Assembly: GCA_031472005.1 (NCBI GenBank)
Contig: PZJY01000006.1
Location: 2,604,001 to 2,668,000, forward strand
Length of the DNA: 64,000 nt
Reading direction: 5' to 3'
Source: Tetracladium setigerum
Taxonomy: Eukaryota; Ascomycota; Leotiomycetes; Helotiales
The notes below the pieces were generated by a model, which did not search any database, was not told the DNA's origin, and saw nothing but the letters and a program-made list of their open reading frames with translations. Shown here piece by piece: positions 48,001 to 61,102 of the stretch. Each line of letters opens with the position of its first letter. The stretch's first letter is position 1. The position numbers and the translations under genes are program-made.

Positions 48001-51000
48001 GATGTGCATAAAGGTATCACCTGGATCCTAGATTTTGGGTTTTTTGACGCACTTCATACTACCCACACAAAAAGCAAGGTCGACCCCATCTTGCAAGCTC
48101 AGGTACAATCTTCACTTGGGATTTCACTTGACTTGATATTCCCTTTGCTTCTTTTTCAGGTCCATTATTTTAACAAGACAATATCCACTCAAAACCACTG
48201 GCACATGAAGTCTTCGGGAAGCGGCTGCATTATTCTTCAGGTCTATTTCAACTAGGGTTAAAATAGACGACTTTTGTTTGTTCCATGATCATTGATCAGT
48301 AATCCTTCATGCATTCATCCATGCAGGCTGGCGTTTCTCCATACTTCCCCATACGCTAGACTGCACAAGGAGCTTGACGCGACCTATCACTACTCTCTAA
48401 TCCACTGTGAATTTGCGAAGCTAGAATTTTCTTTTTCTATTCTTGTCTCGGCATCTTTCATAATTGGAACTGGGGGAGGGGGGATGATGTTGATGCCAAG
48501 AGTAGTTTTTTTGGACGAGAAAAGTGAGTGGACTGGTCCTGATGGAACATGGCTGAGATCAAAAGCCACAGTACAACCTTGAAGGAATTTGAGGGACTTC
48601 TTGCCAGGGTACAGGTGGCTCGATTGGGAATGAATGGCATACTGCTATATTGGAGAGATATGTTCACATCTTCTCTACTTCTACAAGTTGATTTGGATTT
48701 GAGAAGAGCTTGATCGCGGGAGATACTTTGTTTATATGGATTAGGCGAGATGGTGCGGATTCTTCTCTAGTCTCTTGTGGACGGCTAAATGGTAAGCGTC
48801 CCACTTGTGCTGCCGCTGATCTGATCTAAAGCCGATCTTCAAAGCTTTAAAAGAATCCTTGTCTTCGACGCCTATCGAAGGCATACTTGCGAGAGGTGCA
48901 TGGGTGCGTCTGTATGGTGGGGCTCACTTAATCCTACCCCTCCCTCAGCGAGGAAAAAGCAATTTAATCTTGGTAGTCCCAATAATAACGAGAACAACAA
49001 ATGCAGACTTGAAAACCAAGGAAATAACGGAGTATTATTTGACTGCTGGAGTCCAACCAGCTGGTGGGAATTAATGGCATTTAAGGGGTCAATGTGTTTT
49101 CCGACAACCAGGTCAGAGCGCAGGCGAATCAGTTCGTCCGATGACTGCAACCATCATGCAGGTTGTTCCCATCTCATCACCTCCTTGCAAAGGGATAAGA
49201 TCACATGTAGCCCTGTCACTGCCTGGTGGCGTTTAGTTCCAAGAACCCGGAATATTAATGGGTCATATCAGTGGTGCAGTGTTGGGAGAGTTGAAGATTG
49301 ATTGTTGTTGTTAGTGCAAAATGAAAGTTTCGCAAAAGCAGAAGCATAAAGCTAGGGTAATAATTTACTTTGGCTAGCAACTGTCAGATTGGTCGAAGGA
49401 AACCTAAGTACCCGCATTTGGTATCAGAATAGAGAAGGCGTTGCTGACGAATTCTGGAACAACCCAGAAACGACTGAGCATTCTCTTGTGGTATCGCACA
49501 ACGGCCAACTAACTGGACGATGAGCTTTTGTTGAAGAGTTCAGATTAGAATGATGGCTTTCCCTAGTTTTCCCCAGACAAAGCCTTTGGCTTCTCTCATT
49601 TGAGATTTCGTCAGACCGTTTTGTGACAGCTACATTTCGGGCTGAGCCTATCGGCATTGTCCAGCCGTGTGACGGATAGGGGAAAGTCGAGGGGGAGGGA
49701 GAAGAAAGACTCCTAAGTCCTTATTCTCAGCCTGGTCGGCGTCTTGTCCTCGTTCGCTTTTCGAAATTTAGATCTCTTTGATGCGAAACCAGCATGCCCA
49801 TCACAGTGTTTTGGTACGGCGATGTCTCCGGCAAGGTCTGTGCGTGGTGTTTGGCCGAATAATCCCCTGCTTGATACTGCAATAGGAAGCTTCAAAGAGA
49901 ATGTGCCAAGTGTCATCAGATCTCCTCGGGATGCGCTTCTGACATATACTTCAAGGGTTTTGGTATACCGTCAGTCAGGGGGTTGGTTCTTTCGCATCTT
50001 GCCCCCCGTTTCGATCGCACACCACTACTAGGATCTAAACGTCTTCGGCATCATCTCGACTCCTCGTGCATAGCTGGCGGAGATGCAGACGACTAAAAGC
50101 CCACGTCGTTCGCCGATCATCCAGCCTATGCCCAGAATACCTGAAGCTGAGAGGAAGAAAAGGATTGCTGCTGCTGCATTCTGATTGGGCGACCTAGAGA
50201 CTCGGGAAGGGCAATATTGGGTAATTTTTACCTTTATGGCTTGTGGAGGAGCTTCCCTTACAGGGATGGGAAGGGGCCTAGACCTTACCCCGGCCTCGAA
50301 GGAGGATATACTTGCATTATTCTGTCTACTAGAAAAATGCACTTTGATGCAAGAAAGCACAAAGATGGGATTGAGGGTTCCTCTCTGTCAACCTATGGAA
50401 TAGAAGCAAATCAGTATGTCTCGCTTAAACTAACGGGATTTGTTGATGAGTTTCCTGCGCGATCGCGAAGTCTGATAAGAAGAAGGTCTCAAGCTTGGAT
50501 TCTCGAGCCGTCCCATGTAACGGACTCAACCCTAAAAATATGGAGAAGAGCCGAGAGGTGGATCCGAAGAAAGTGTGCCTTGACTTCGCGAGAAAGCTAG
50601 GGGAAATTCCGCGCATCCTTGATCAGATCGAGCGCCTTGACGGCTGTGTTGATATGTGATTGATATATGTATAGTGGCAGGGACCCTTTCCGCGTCGGAG
50701 ACGAATCAACGACATGGCTGGTACTGTACATATTGCAGTTCTAGCGTGTTGCCTCTCAAAGCATACTTTATCTATTCCTACGAACAAATCTAGAGGATCT
50801 CGAAGTCTGTCGCCACAGCTCAGGGCCAACTGAACGGAAAAGCCATCTAGAAGCCACTTACGACCCAGCCTGCCACAAATACGTGCTGGATGGCCTGCAG
50901 GTCTCTTCGATATTCAAGCCTCTACGACCAATTTTCAAATCCCGATACTGCTGTTGTGATCCCTCTAGAGGACAGAGACTACACTACACGTTGCCACTAC

Positions 51001-51438
51001 AGTGCCCCTGGCCGGATACTTTATCGTGGCCTGCATTCGGAACAGGTTTTGCGACCTTGTGCTCCCCTCCACCATTCTAGCACAGCAACACAAAGCATCA
51101 TTGCTGTTTTCCCCCAAACCCTCTTTCCTGATCCATAAAGAGGGCGCCCTCCCGTGCGTGCATCCTCCACTCTTGATCTCACCCAAACCAGCTAGGGCCC
51201 CCTGCTGTTCAACCCTGGACGAGTAAATCCTTTTCATACAACCTTGAACGAACTTGGATTGCTTGGACCTCTTAGCAGCACTTACTCTTGATTCCATATA
51301 TATCTTCAACCTCCTGTTCTTGGTCTATTCTTCACCAACAAAATCTGGTTGTTTTCACTGGATTTCCTCCTGGGCTGGACTCGGTCAGTCAATGTGTCGG
51401 CCAACGGACAACGTCACACAAATCACTTCGAGGTGATA
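45066..51438. other. 6.4-kb gene-free region upstream of the Zn2Cys6 regulator
   Basis: No coding frame with protein-like composition or splice context. Contains a GGTA-type tract (45481-45508), an imperfect CAGT repeat (45863-45890), several T-runs, and GTGTGG-type patches (47060-47085). Several open frames of 60-180 codons lie on both strands but overlap each other and show no family feature. The right end (about 51100-51420) is pyrimidine-rich and probably the leader of the regulator gene. A non-coding RNA or a long regulatory region is possible but not shown. Confidence 0.5.
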
Positions 51439-53622
51439 ATGGATTATATCAATGTCGCACCGTCAATGGAAGTGGCCGTCGATGACACTTGGCCTGGAGA
51501 AATAGTTCCTTGGGCAGAAGACTTTGAGGGGCTTGTACGTCAACAGACACCACAACATCGGACCTTTTATAGACACGTCCTCCTCCATACGTCACCTCGC
51601 TCTGAACGCCCCATCCGGAGGCGAATTAGACCCGAAGGTTCTTGTGTCAAGTCACACCAAACGTTTAGTATGATCACAATGCCAGCTGGCGAAATAAGAG
51701 AGAGACGGGGCACTTCAGAACTCTCATCTTCTTGTTCACCAGTGACCCATGTTACATCCGCGACGTCATCCTTCAGCACTTTATCGAGTACTTCTGACCG
51801 GGTGGAAGAAATATTTGAAGGCGATGAAGGGCATAAATGGGAAGGGGCAGAGCTTTACTACCCAGGCGGGAGCGTAGTACCCAAGCTGGAACCCTTTGAT
51901 GAAGTTGATATGGACGACTTGTATCCGGTAGAGAATACCCCAATGCAAACGCCTACTACACAGGCGTCTCCGATTGAGGGTTCAATCAAACGACCGCGAG
52001 GTCGTCCGAGAAAAAACCCAAAGCCAGACCCAGAAGCCATGGCCAAGGTTCATAAGGGTCGGTCTAAGACAGGTTGCGGAACATGTCGAAGGAGAAAGAA
52101 GAAGTGTGATGAAGCTAAGCCTATCTGTGAGTTAAACTCTTGTGTGATGGCGAGGTTCCAGAGTTTGATAGGTTTTAATTAGGCGACAACTGCAAGAAGA
52201 ACGGGATTGAATGCGAAGGATATCGACAATTGCAACACTGGAAGAGTGGCAAAGAGAGGAAGGATGAAGAAGGTATGCAGCTCGTTGACCCGTTCAAGAT
52301 CTATGCTTACAATTAGTCAAGAGCGATCAAGAAAAGCCCTTGAAGGTAAACCAGACTTAAATCTCTTAGGACCACCGAAGCTAATATTCTTGTCATCAGA
52401 TGTTAAGCGACGTTCCTCTCTTGTGGAAGTTCCTTCCTTCTCACTGCCGCCACTCTTTTTGGCTGTCGAGACTGAAGGTGACAGAATATTCTTCAAACAT
52501 TATACTGATAGACTGAGTATAATTTACACTGTGGAAGAGGAGATGGAAAGCTCCTTCAGGAAACTGGTCTTGCCAGTGGCGCAAAATGACAAAGGTCTCA
52601 TGCATTCCATTCTTTCCCTGGCGAGTAAACACATTGACTACTCATCTCCTTACGGACGACAAATTCTCTCTGAACACCCAAACGTCAATGTTTTGGAGCT
52701 ACAAAAGCGCTCGGACTTCCACCGCGAACAAGCATACGCGGAACTTGCAAAACGACAAGCCAACGGATCTGTCTCAGCAATTCATTTGCAAATCGTCTGT
52801 CAAATCCTGGAGACCTTGAGCGATGAACACCCTACTGGATCACACAGGATACATCTCGAAGCTTCCCAAAAGCTCCCATCAACCAGTGACCCCGAGTTGA
52901 ACAAATTTCTCGAAGCCTTTTATCGATTCCATATCCTTGCCTACCAAGCTGTCTACCTCCCTCAGGCGAGACACACATACAAGAAATTCCAAGAGGACTG
53001 GAACCCGCTCAGCACGTTGCTACAACGCGATGTAGTACCACTGCTTGGAGTAGCTGATCCTCTCCTCGTAGAAATGTCCAACATCACCAACGTCCGTAAC
53101 AAAATTCGGGAAAGGCTCCAAAATCACATCGATCCACCAGTAGACTACACTGCTCTAGGCGAAGCAGCTGCTATTGACGGTCGTCTGAGGGACTGGAAGC
53201 CGGTCTGGGCCAAACATGACCATCGCGACCTCGCCGGCGAAGTATACAGACTCATGATGTGTGTATATCTTAAACGCACCATCTTTCCACCAGACCCCAA
53301 AGATTGGAAGATCGATTTACGCATCACGAACTCGGTCAATGAATGTCTCAACTACATCAGTCTTGTCAAACCTACGGATATTCTGCAGACGGTGATGCTA
53401 ACGCCGACCTTCGTGGTTGGTTGCGCAGCGTTTGACCCGGAGCAGAGAAAGAAAGTCAGAGTGGCTGTTGCGGCGGTGAAGTCGTATATGCAGCACAGAA
53501 ATGCTGATACGGCGATCTTGGTTCTTGAAGAGGTGTGGAGGTTGATGGATTTGAAGGATGAGAGGAGTTGGGATTGGCAGACTATTGCGCACGACATGGG
53601 GATTGACTTTTTGGCTACTTGA
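51439..53622 (+). CDS. Zn2Cys6 transcription factor with AT-hook
   Basis: Fungal-specific regulator. Exons 51439-52126, 52183-52272, 52322-52345 and 52400-53622. The order is: an acidic N-terminus of about 180 residues, an AT-hook (KRPRGRPRKNPK) binding the minor groove, then the binuclear zinc cluster GCGTCRRRKKKCDEAKPIC, whose last Cys codons are split by intron 1 and completed by DNCKKNGIECEGY. The rest resembles the helical middle region of the fungal_trans_2 class (RIFFKHYTDRLSIIYTVEEE; LMHSILSLASKHI). Exon 3 is only 24 nt (ERSRKALE plus one base); the acceptor after GTCAAG at 52321 is the one that keeps the frame. The ATG at 51439 was chosen; an in-frame ATG at 51349 would add 30 residues of leader-like sequence. 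Target genes are unknown. The large empty regions on both sides give no cluster clue. Confidence 0.85.
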
Positions 53623-56600
53623 GAGTTGTCAAGTGTGATACCGAAAGATTCACCTTGTGTGTCTCATCGGCGATATCGAGCTACTCCCAAAATCGAGCCG
53701 AATCTGGTGGTACTGCTGGTTCAGGGAAACGGCTCTGATCGGAACTCGCCAAACTCAAATATATCATGAAGGAAAGTCGAGATGTATACCGCCTTACCTC
53801 CGAATCCCGCGATGCCCTCTCGACCAAGTGCAACGGCTTCGCACCTGCGCGCTCAACAAGAACTCCCACTTGGAGTGCAATCTGTCTTTTTCTTGACAGT
53901 AGAACTTATTGTTCGCATTTTTTATCCCATCGTTCATCTCATACATATCCTCTGACAATTTTCACTTCGACCTCTTCTTAATTCAAATAGGGAATATAAT
54001 TAGGTTATGACTCTTTGGGAGGGATATTATTCATGGGCTCGGTTTATTTGGGAATGGGTCTGAGCGAATTTTCATGTTGCCAGACAGATGATGGCGGCTA
54101 CTGGCGAAAGGTGTTCACGGGGCGAAAGGAGCTGCGGTCACTTGATTATAGTTCGTCCTCTGGACTTTTACTTTTAGCCTCTGTTGAGACGAAGTATATG
54201 TTTTAAATTGGTTTAGTTTGTATTAAATTACATGAAGTTCCAAGATGATTGTGCAAAAGTGATTGCTTCAGTCTAGCATAGCAAATTTGCAGATTCTGAG
54301 CGTGAGATTCAAAGTCGGTCATCAGTACCAGCACTTCCTCGTTACGTACGTTTATTTCCTTATTTTGGCACTATAGGATACCGTCAATACGATGACGTCC
54401 TTGCCTCACAGAAGACCTGTTCACTAATCTAGGTACTTCGTAAACAGTACAGTACGTATCTCATTCTTCCTCCCAACTTCCACCCCAGCCCAGTTCCACA
54501 ACACATACAAAAAAACCGTACCCTTCGCTTCGTACAAACCCAGAGCCACCACAGACGTCTCCCGTACTACATCACACCCCGAACAAGTCATGTACCAAAC
54601 AATCATAAAAGTCTAGACCCGGGATTTGAAAATCACACCCCCTCCAGGCTTCAAGCCCTCCAAGAGCGCCCCCAAAACCTAGAACATCCCTTTTGGCAGG
54701 AGGCGTTGATACCCCAGAAATCCCAGATACCACATACCGACCACACACATCATGTTAATCTCCACCGATGCCATCTACTGTACTGTTCGGTATCTGTATC
54801 ATAAATAGAGATATCAGATGTGGCGTTCCCGAGTGGGAGAAGCAGCTGCCGAGGACAAGGGGGTGGGTGGTGTTGGTGGTTGCAATGCGTTGCATGGATA
54901 CACTACCTCCCGTATGAAATGTAAGATCTTACGGTCCGTACTGGCTGGGATGGGTTGGACGTGCATGAGCTGTATGGATGTTTGGTAGGGGGCGTTAGGC
55001 GAGAGTTTGAGAAAAAGGAATTATATACGAAGTTGCGGGTGAGTGAGTGAATGACTTGGGAATTACTGGGTTGCTAGGGGGAGGGAGTGGAGTTTCGTGG
55101 ATTTAGTATTGTACGACACTTTATGGAGAGAGTGGAAAAGAGGAAGGAAGGATGAGTGTGGTGGCTAAGTGGCGGCGGTTTGATGTTGTGTTGGTTTATT
55201 ACTGGGTTTGTGTGGTGGCGTTTTTGGCCAAGTGGTTTGGGAATCTGGGAATATTGCGGTAGTGGTGTGGATGGGGAGGTTTGGATGGTTTGGGTTTTGT
55301 TTGCATGATGTTAGTTTGTTTTGAATTTGGGAGTTGGGTACTTGGGAATCGAGGATACTTAGTGAATCATGGATTAAAGTGATAATATGCTGAAGTATGG
55401 GAAAGGAGGTGGGGTGTACCGTTGTAACGGAAATGGGGAAAATATTGGCAAGAAACTAATTTGCACTATGATAAGGGATTAAATAACAAGCTACATTTGT
55501 TGTATCTAGGAATGATGACGATGAAATGGCCGTTATCACAGTTTATCTCTGGCTCTGGAATATTCAGGAGCATTTGAGAAGTCCTAAAGTTTATAAATCT
55601 TTTAGAGCTAATCGACTAGTTTACACATCTATTTTACATACAAAGAAATGGAAGGCAGAGATCTCAGTATTTAAAACTGCAGTTGACTACGCGGGAAGAT
55701 ACTAGTCTCAATAGTAAAGAACTAGTCAAAGCTAACGTCTCCAGACATTCAACTTTACAGCCTTCTCCATCAAAGCACTGACTCGCGCTCGGGACCATTC
55801 TTATCCTGCAACTTCTGCAGAGCTTAGGATTCTTTTTTTACGATCCCCGAAAACTAGTAACTACACTACTGCAGAGAATAATGTGGACAACCCACTTTGC
55901 TTCTTCACTGTTTTTTTGTCCCGTTGCATAATGAGAGTGTCATAATTGTTTGTTTTTTGTGATTTTGATCACAAACGACTCACATTACTTGCATACGAGG
56001 GCTGGCAGATGTTTTTTCTTTTGGAGGAATTTAGATTAGCGCTTGTTTGATGAAGAATAGGGAAAGGGATAACGTATTTCTGTAGGAGATACCGTTTTTA
56101 GGTAAGATAGGAAGGCTTGCTCGTTATTGTGGTGATCGGTTGACAGCGGGATGAGAATTCTTAAGCGAGAAAACTAAGACCTCCTTCCTGAGTTTCTTTT
56201 TTGGATGGAAAAGGCAAGATGAAACATGTAAAGTATGTTCTCCTTGGATAGAGGAGGGAATCAGGTGGCAAAGGTAAGTAAAGTCTCGGAGACAACGCTG
56301 GCATTTGCGAAGCAAGAACTAGGAGTGAGAGAAGTCAACTTCCTCATCAAACTTTGAAGTTGAGCTGCATGAAGCCAACTTTGCAGAAGAAAGATGACAT
56401 TCAGCAGGAGAACGTCAAACTCTGTAAGTATTGTCACTTCCAGCTGAAATACGGCTTCACCGTGAAACGACTCCGCGTAAACTCGAGAAGCCCTCCTCAT
56501 CAGGCGGTTTGTCGCCGCGGAGATCTTGAGACCAGCACTTTCCATACATCCGCTCGCCACACCTAGCTGCTTCCTATTATTTTGTCTAAGAGAAGTCTTT

Positions 56601-58113
56601 AGTATCTCCGTACCTGCTATCAGTATCTCTAGTGGTTTTTACTGCAGGATTTACTAAATCCTTGACTGGTGTAGCTCGTCCATTGAAACTGTTCTCTCGG
56701 TCTGGTTGCAGAGCTATGAACCGTGCCCTTCTCACCCAGGTTGAAGGTTTTGCGATGGCATTAGCTTTTCTGTGCTTTCATACATTCTGTATGCAGAGTG
56801 TATTCCTCTGTCGTTCTGATTGGGGTCATCTGTTTCGCACTGTTCAATCTGTTAATGCTGTAGAAATAGCGGCGAAACCATGAGAGCACGAGCGACAACG
56901 AGTTTACGCAGTAAAGCGCCCTGTTTCTGAAATTTCAGGGTAGCATTACAGGTTCAAGCTTACAATATCCTCAATGTGTGAATGACATGCGGCGAGGCTA
57001 GCTATAGTTTGATGAGATTGACAATGGCGAGAAGTCATGAAAGACAATGATGGCTTATTTATATGGGAGGCAAATCATGGTGCAATCTGCTATTAAGTTA
57101 ACACCCATTAAGATATCCTCATAGAGATAGGATAAGTCTTCATTTGCACTGTATGCCAGACATCGCGTTGCCATCTTGGGTTTGCGACATGATTGATACG
57201 TCCTAATTGTTACTGACTGGTGAGTTTGATTTATGTTGATTGAAATGCTGGAGTAGAAATATTGAGAGAGAGATGTGTTGACAAGTAAGAACTAATTGAT
57301 GGAAGAAAGAGAGGAAGGAGGGCGAAAGAGAGTAACTTTCTGGGTGAGGCAGGCGTGATGTTGAAACGCAAACAGGTGCGAGGAAGGCACTCAGTGTGTT
57401 GAAAACCCCACTATGCCTCAAAAAGATAAGTACTAGGTAGTCATCGAGAACGCGGAGAGAATTAGACCTCTAGTCAGAAAATCGAAAGACTTAGACCAAT
57501 ATCTTTGCTGGAAATCGGTGGTGATAAAACCAGAGCCCCAGATGGAGCTACATATTGTCACGCTCCCTCGTAGTTCTCTATTTTGGGAAGATGCAACGAA
57601 TTATTTAAATTGCGGTTGTTGATATTTGGTCTTGGACAGCAGTGCAAAGTCCTGGTCTTTTTCGTTGTCGAGCTTCTGCTTGATGGTATGAAGAAATCAA
57701 TTACGCATGGTCCGCTAATCAACAGAACGAGGGAATGAACGAAGATTCAACAAAAGTTCATCACAAGAACGTAAGAGACGCTAATCAACAGAAATAGGGA
57801 ACGAAGAAAAGAGATTCAACGAATGTTTATCACAGAAATGTGAGAGAGTGACAGAGCTAAACAGATATCATTCGGAGAAATCGTCTGTCAGCAGAAACTA
57901 GACTGCGTATTAAATCCATGTATACATTCGCATTTCCCGTTGATATGTATAAAGTGTATGAAAGATTGGCAAGCAACACCCGTACGCCAAAATACACCAC
58001 ATTCCCCCATAATCCTTGCAAACACATCTACTTCCACCATTTCCCACCAATCATATCGGGTTGACCCCTCCATATCGTCCCTCGGTCATCACCATTCACC
58101 TTGCACCACAAGT
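53623..58113. other. 4.5-kb gene-free region
   Basis: No convincing gene. Frames at 56261-56560 (-), 56354-56566 (+) and 56632-56883 (+) overlap or lack any family feature. The region is AT-rich in places (55480-56080) and contains the 66-bp tandem duplication at 57714-57848. Confidence 0.5.
57714..57848. repeat. diverged tandem duplication, about 66 bp per unit
   Basis: Unit 1 begins GCTAATCAACAGAACGAGGG at 57714, unit 2 begins GCTAATCAACAGAAATAGGG at 57780. Both go on with a GATTCAACrAAwGTTyATCACA core and end in GTrAGAGA. Non-coding. Confidence 0.85.
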
Positions 58114-58482
58114 TTATGCGATGGGCTCGTAGCTACCGCCGCTCGCAGATCGGTTGGCGAAGAGGTAGTAAATGATGAGACCGCCGATGGGGAAGAGGAA
58201 GACAAGTAAGAGCCAAAGGACTTTGTGAAGCGGTGGCGCTCCAGACTTGAAGACCTCGACTGCACCAATCCATTAGCATACACTTCTTCTTCTTCTTCTT
58301 CTTCAGGAGTCGGGAATGAGGTACTTACGAGCAACGATGATATCAAGAACCAAGACAATCAAGCCGATTATGCCACCACCGGAACCGTATTTCCAAGCAT
58401 TCTCTTGGATAGTGACTGGTGCCGCCATGGCAAGGGAGAACATGGCGAACTGGAGGAGCAGGGAGAAGGCGGTGGACAACAT
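58114..58482 (-). CDS. small membrane protein with PLDc_N (phospholipase D nuclease N-terminal-like) domain
   Basis: 99 aa from two exons, 58482-58329 and 58259-58114; the intron (GTAAGT..TGCAG, 69 nt) carries a (TTC)n microsatellite in plus-strand sense. The N-terminus MLSTAFSLLLQFAMFSLAMA is a signal peptide or first helix. A second helix follows (GGIIGLIVLVLDIIVALEVF). The stretch PPLHKVLWLLLVFLFPIGGL with IIYYLFANRS is the signature of the PLDc_N domain, where the W-x-x-x-x-x-x-P-x-x-G-x-x-x-Y pattern is preserved. Despite the name these short proteins have no phospholipase catalytic part; their role is unknown. The frame is intact. The TATAAAA-like sequence at 58579-58585 (TATATAAAAGG reading plus) lies upstream. 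Confidence 0.85.
58283..58303. repeat. TTC trinucleotide microsatellite in an intron
   Basis: About seven TTC units inside the intron of the PLDc_N-domain gene; the coding sequence on both sides is unaffected. Confidence 0.85.
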
Positions 58483-59105
58483 CTTGGATATATTGGATGA
58501 AGTTCTGGAGTTCTTCTTGAAATGTTGTTTGGATTTGTGTTTGTGTTCGTAAGAAGAAGTGAGGCAGGCAAACGTCGAGTATATAAAAGGTGTGTTGGTA
58601 ATGACGTACGCAGCTTATATGCGGGGGTTCACGTGCTGCGACGAGGCTTGGCGGTACAAAACAAGTTTCTGGGTTCCCCTTGTCCCTCTATCAGCCAATA
58701 GATAATCCTCACCACCATGGAATAGGCGAGCTTCGATTGTTTACTTTGTTATCTTGCCGAGCTTGCTAATCGCTCTCTCGCTGCGGCTCTTTTGGACGAG
58801 ACGAAGTAGAATCTATAGTAATAGCTTGACGGGTGAATATAACCAACGGCAACAAACCTCACCAAAGGCACTGTACAATTATATACTTCCCTATCAGGCA
58901 TTTTTGATCCTCAAACCATTCGGCCGATGGTCTTTTACAGCTCTCACCGCTAGTATGGGCCACTCTTCAAAATTGGGTAACGTCCATCCATATGTATTGT
59001 CTCTGCCGCTGGTAAAAACTTGAGTCTGTCCTTTCTAAAATACCTCCAGTATACTTCCAGAGAAAAGCTACAACCTTGTGTCGAAAAGGACCTGTATGCA
59101 AGCAC
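58483..59105. other. intergenic upstream of the PLDc_N gene
   Basis: Promoter of the PLDc_N gene at the left and 3' region of the second HET gene at the right. No other feature recognised. Confidence 0.5.
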
Positions 59106-61102
59106 CTAGACAAGCCTAATACGTTCTTGCCGGGTTTCGAGCTTATTCCAAACGTCTATGTGTATTTGGCCAATAGTCACTCGCTCTGCTTCATTCCCTT
59201 TCCGTTCAATTAACATGATGTTCACCAAGCACCACGGCCTCGGCTCGAAGATGCCGTGATCAAAAAGTGTAAAAGGTGTGTCGGGCGGCGACAACGGATG
59301 GCTTAGGGAAAGAGCAATGACCTCTCGAAGACCTGGTGCGGACGGGGTAGTCGTTTCTGGAAAGGGGTGCAAATAGCCACATGTTTGAGAATGTACGTCC
59401 AAAAGTCTGAAGACTGGTATTACGCAATCGTTTCGCTCAACTGAAAACAGACAGATCTCTGCGTTCATTTCGGTCCTCTCGAATGATATATTAAGCTGGG
59501 TAACATCTATTGTAGTAGCCTCGAAAACCAGAAGCTCCATTCCTCTTGTTGACTCTTGAGGATTCCCACGGATGAGTGGACTCTGTTCGTGATGTTGTGA
59601 TAACTGTGAGATTGAACGGAGTGGTGATATGGACTGAGTCTCAAATTTCTCGACCAGGCTTGTGAGTATGATCCGGGAGTTAATAAATCCCTTATCTTTG
59701 TTATTAAACGTGTAAGGAGGTTTAGCCAAATAGAAGGCTCCTCCTACCCATCCAGACCATGACCAGCTTGGGAAGTTGATATTTCGACGGTAAGAAGCGT
59801 TGTGTCTTGGGACCCATAGAAGGCAAGAGTCAAGAACACATTCAATAAGACCACTCACGGATTGACTATTTAAATAGTGTCCCAGGACGGCACTGATTCC
59901 TGAGAATGCGTTGATGACATCCGTGTCATATGAAAGATCTCGTTTGCTGAAATCGTGAACAAGCTGAGCGTAAAGGCGAAACACCATGGTCCAGCCCCAA
60001 TTTGCCTTTCGGATGGCATTGAGGTGCGTAAAAATGTCTACAAATTTACTCTTGAAAACATGTTTGTCGACCACATCACTACCAGCTCTCGTTTCGCACG
60101 ACAAATGGGAATGACATATGTAATACATGTCGCTCTGCGTGAAAAAGAGGCTCCGTCTGGATAGAAGCCGCTCCTGGAATGTCCATCCGCGCGACTCATA
60201 TTTGGCTGTCTTGGAAATCGAAAACAGATCGGGATAGGAGGCGTAGATATCTCTGTCATACGCACGTTCTTTTGCTCTGAAGAAAGACCGAGTTCCTTCG
60301 CGGACTCCCGGCAGACACGACTGTGCGTCTCTTGCAGAGAGTGCAACCAGGGTGAGAAGACTTTGGCTATAGATTACATCCATCTGAGAGACCTGGCTGC
60401 TCATTTGAGAAACGTTATCCTGCTCGATACATAAGAAATCAACCCAGAGATACCTTTCCCCAAACCGAGACACAAACAACATTGCATCCAATATCAGTTG
60501 AGGGAGTTGGGCCTTGGAGAGCGCACCTGGTTGTTCACGGGCGCTTCGGTTGACAGTAGTGGTGATTGGAAGAGGTGTTTCCCCCAAACGTAGCTAATCG
60601 TCAAGAAACGGCAGCTTGACGACGCTCTCACAAGTTTCTGGTCCAAAACGTCAATCAGAATAATCTCAACTGGGTGCTGGTACCGAGGCGTAAGTGTGGA
60701 GGCATCATGCGTATGCCAAGTTTCACAGTCTTCGACCCAGTCTTTCACGACTTGAAACTTGAGAGGAAATTTTTCCAGAGAAGGATTGGCTTCAGGATTC
60801 GAAGTGATTGTACCACAGGAGGCGTCGTCGTAGAAGACTTTTAGTCCCAGGTCCAGGTCGTCGCCCGAAACTGAAAAACGCTCCTTTGCAGACGTACCCA
60901 TCGGACTGGGAGTTTTCCGTCCGCGAGAAGGAAGCATCGTGAGCACGAGTCGGCATATCGGACATTCTTGTCGCATTTTCAATTCTGATGGAGTACCATA
61001 ATCCCTCCTCCGTTGCTGGCGAGCACGTTTTGGCACTTGTTCTTTCAGCCCCAGATTTTGACACAACTCACACAACCTGTCGTTCCCTAATTGTTGCTGC
61101 AT
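59106..61102 (-). CDS. second HET-domain protein (one-base frame break)
   Basis: Single exon, about 665 aa once the frame is joined. The ATG at 61102 starts MQQQLGNDRLCELCQNLGL, with paired Cys (CELC, later CPIC) typical of HET N-termini; ATG 61219 adds 39 basic residues less likely to belong. HET core: SCRFLTISYVWG, then ETPLPITTT, LPQLILDAMLFVSRFGERYL, WVDFLCIEQDN, VIYSQSLLTLVALSA, and the later block RGWTFQERLLSRRSLFFT and NFPSWSWSGWVGG. The frame is lost inside the core at 60581-60585: five C on the plus strand (GGGGG in coding sense) should be six, because the next frame resumes exactly with GETPLP. One missing base is the whole defect, so the gene may be intact. It differs clearly from the HET protein at 33.7 kb. 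A decayed TPR/NLR relic lies 400 bp upstream. Confidence 0.85.
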
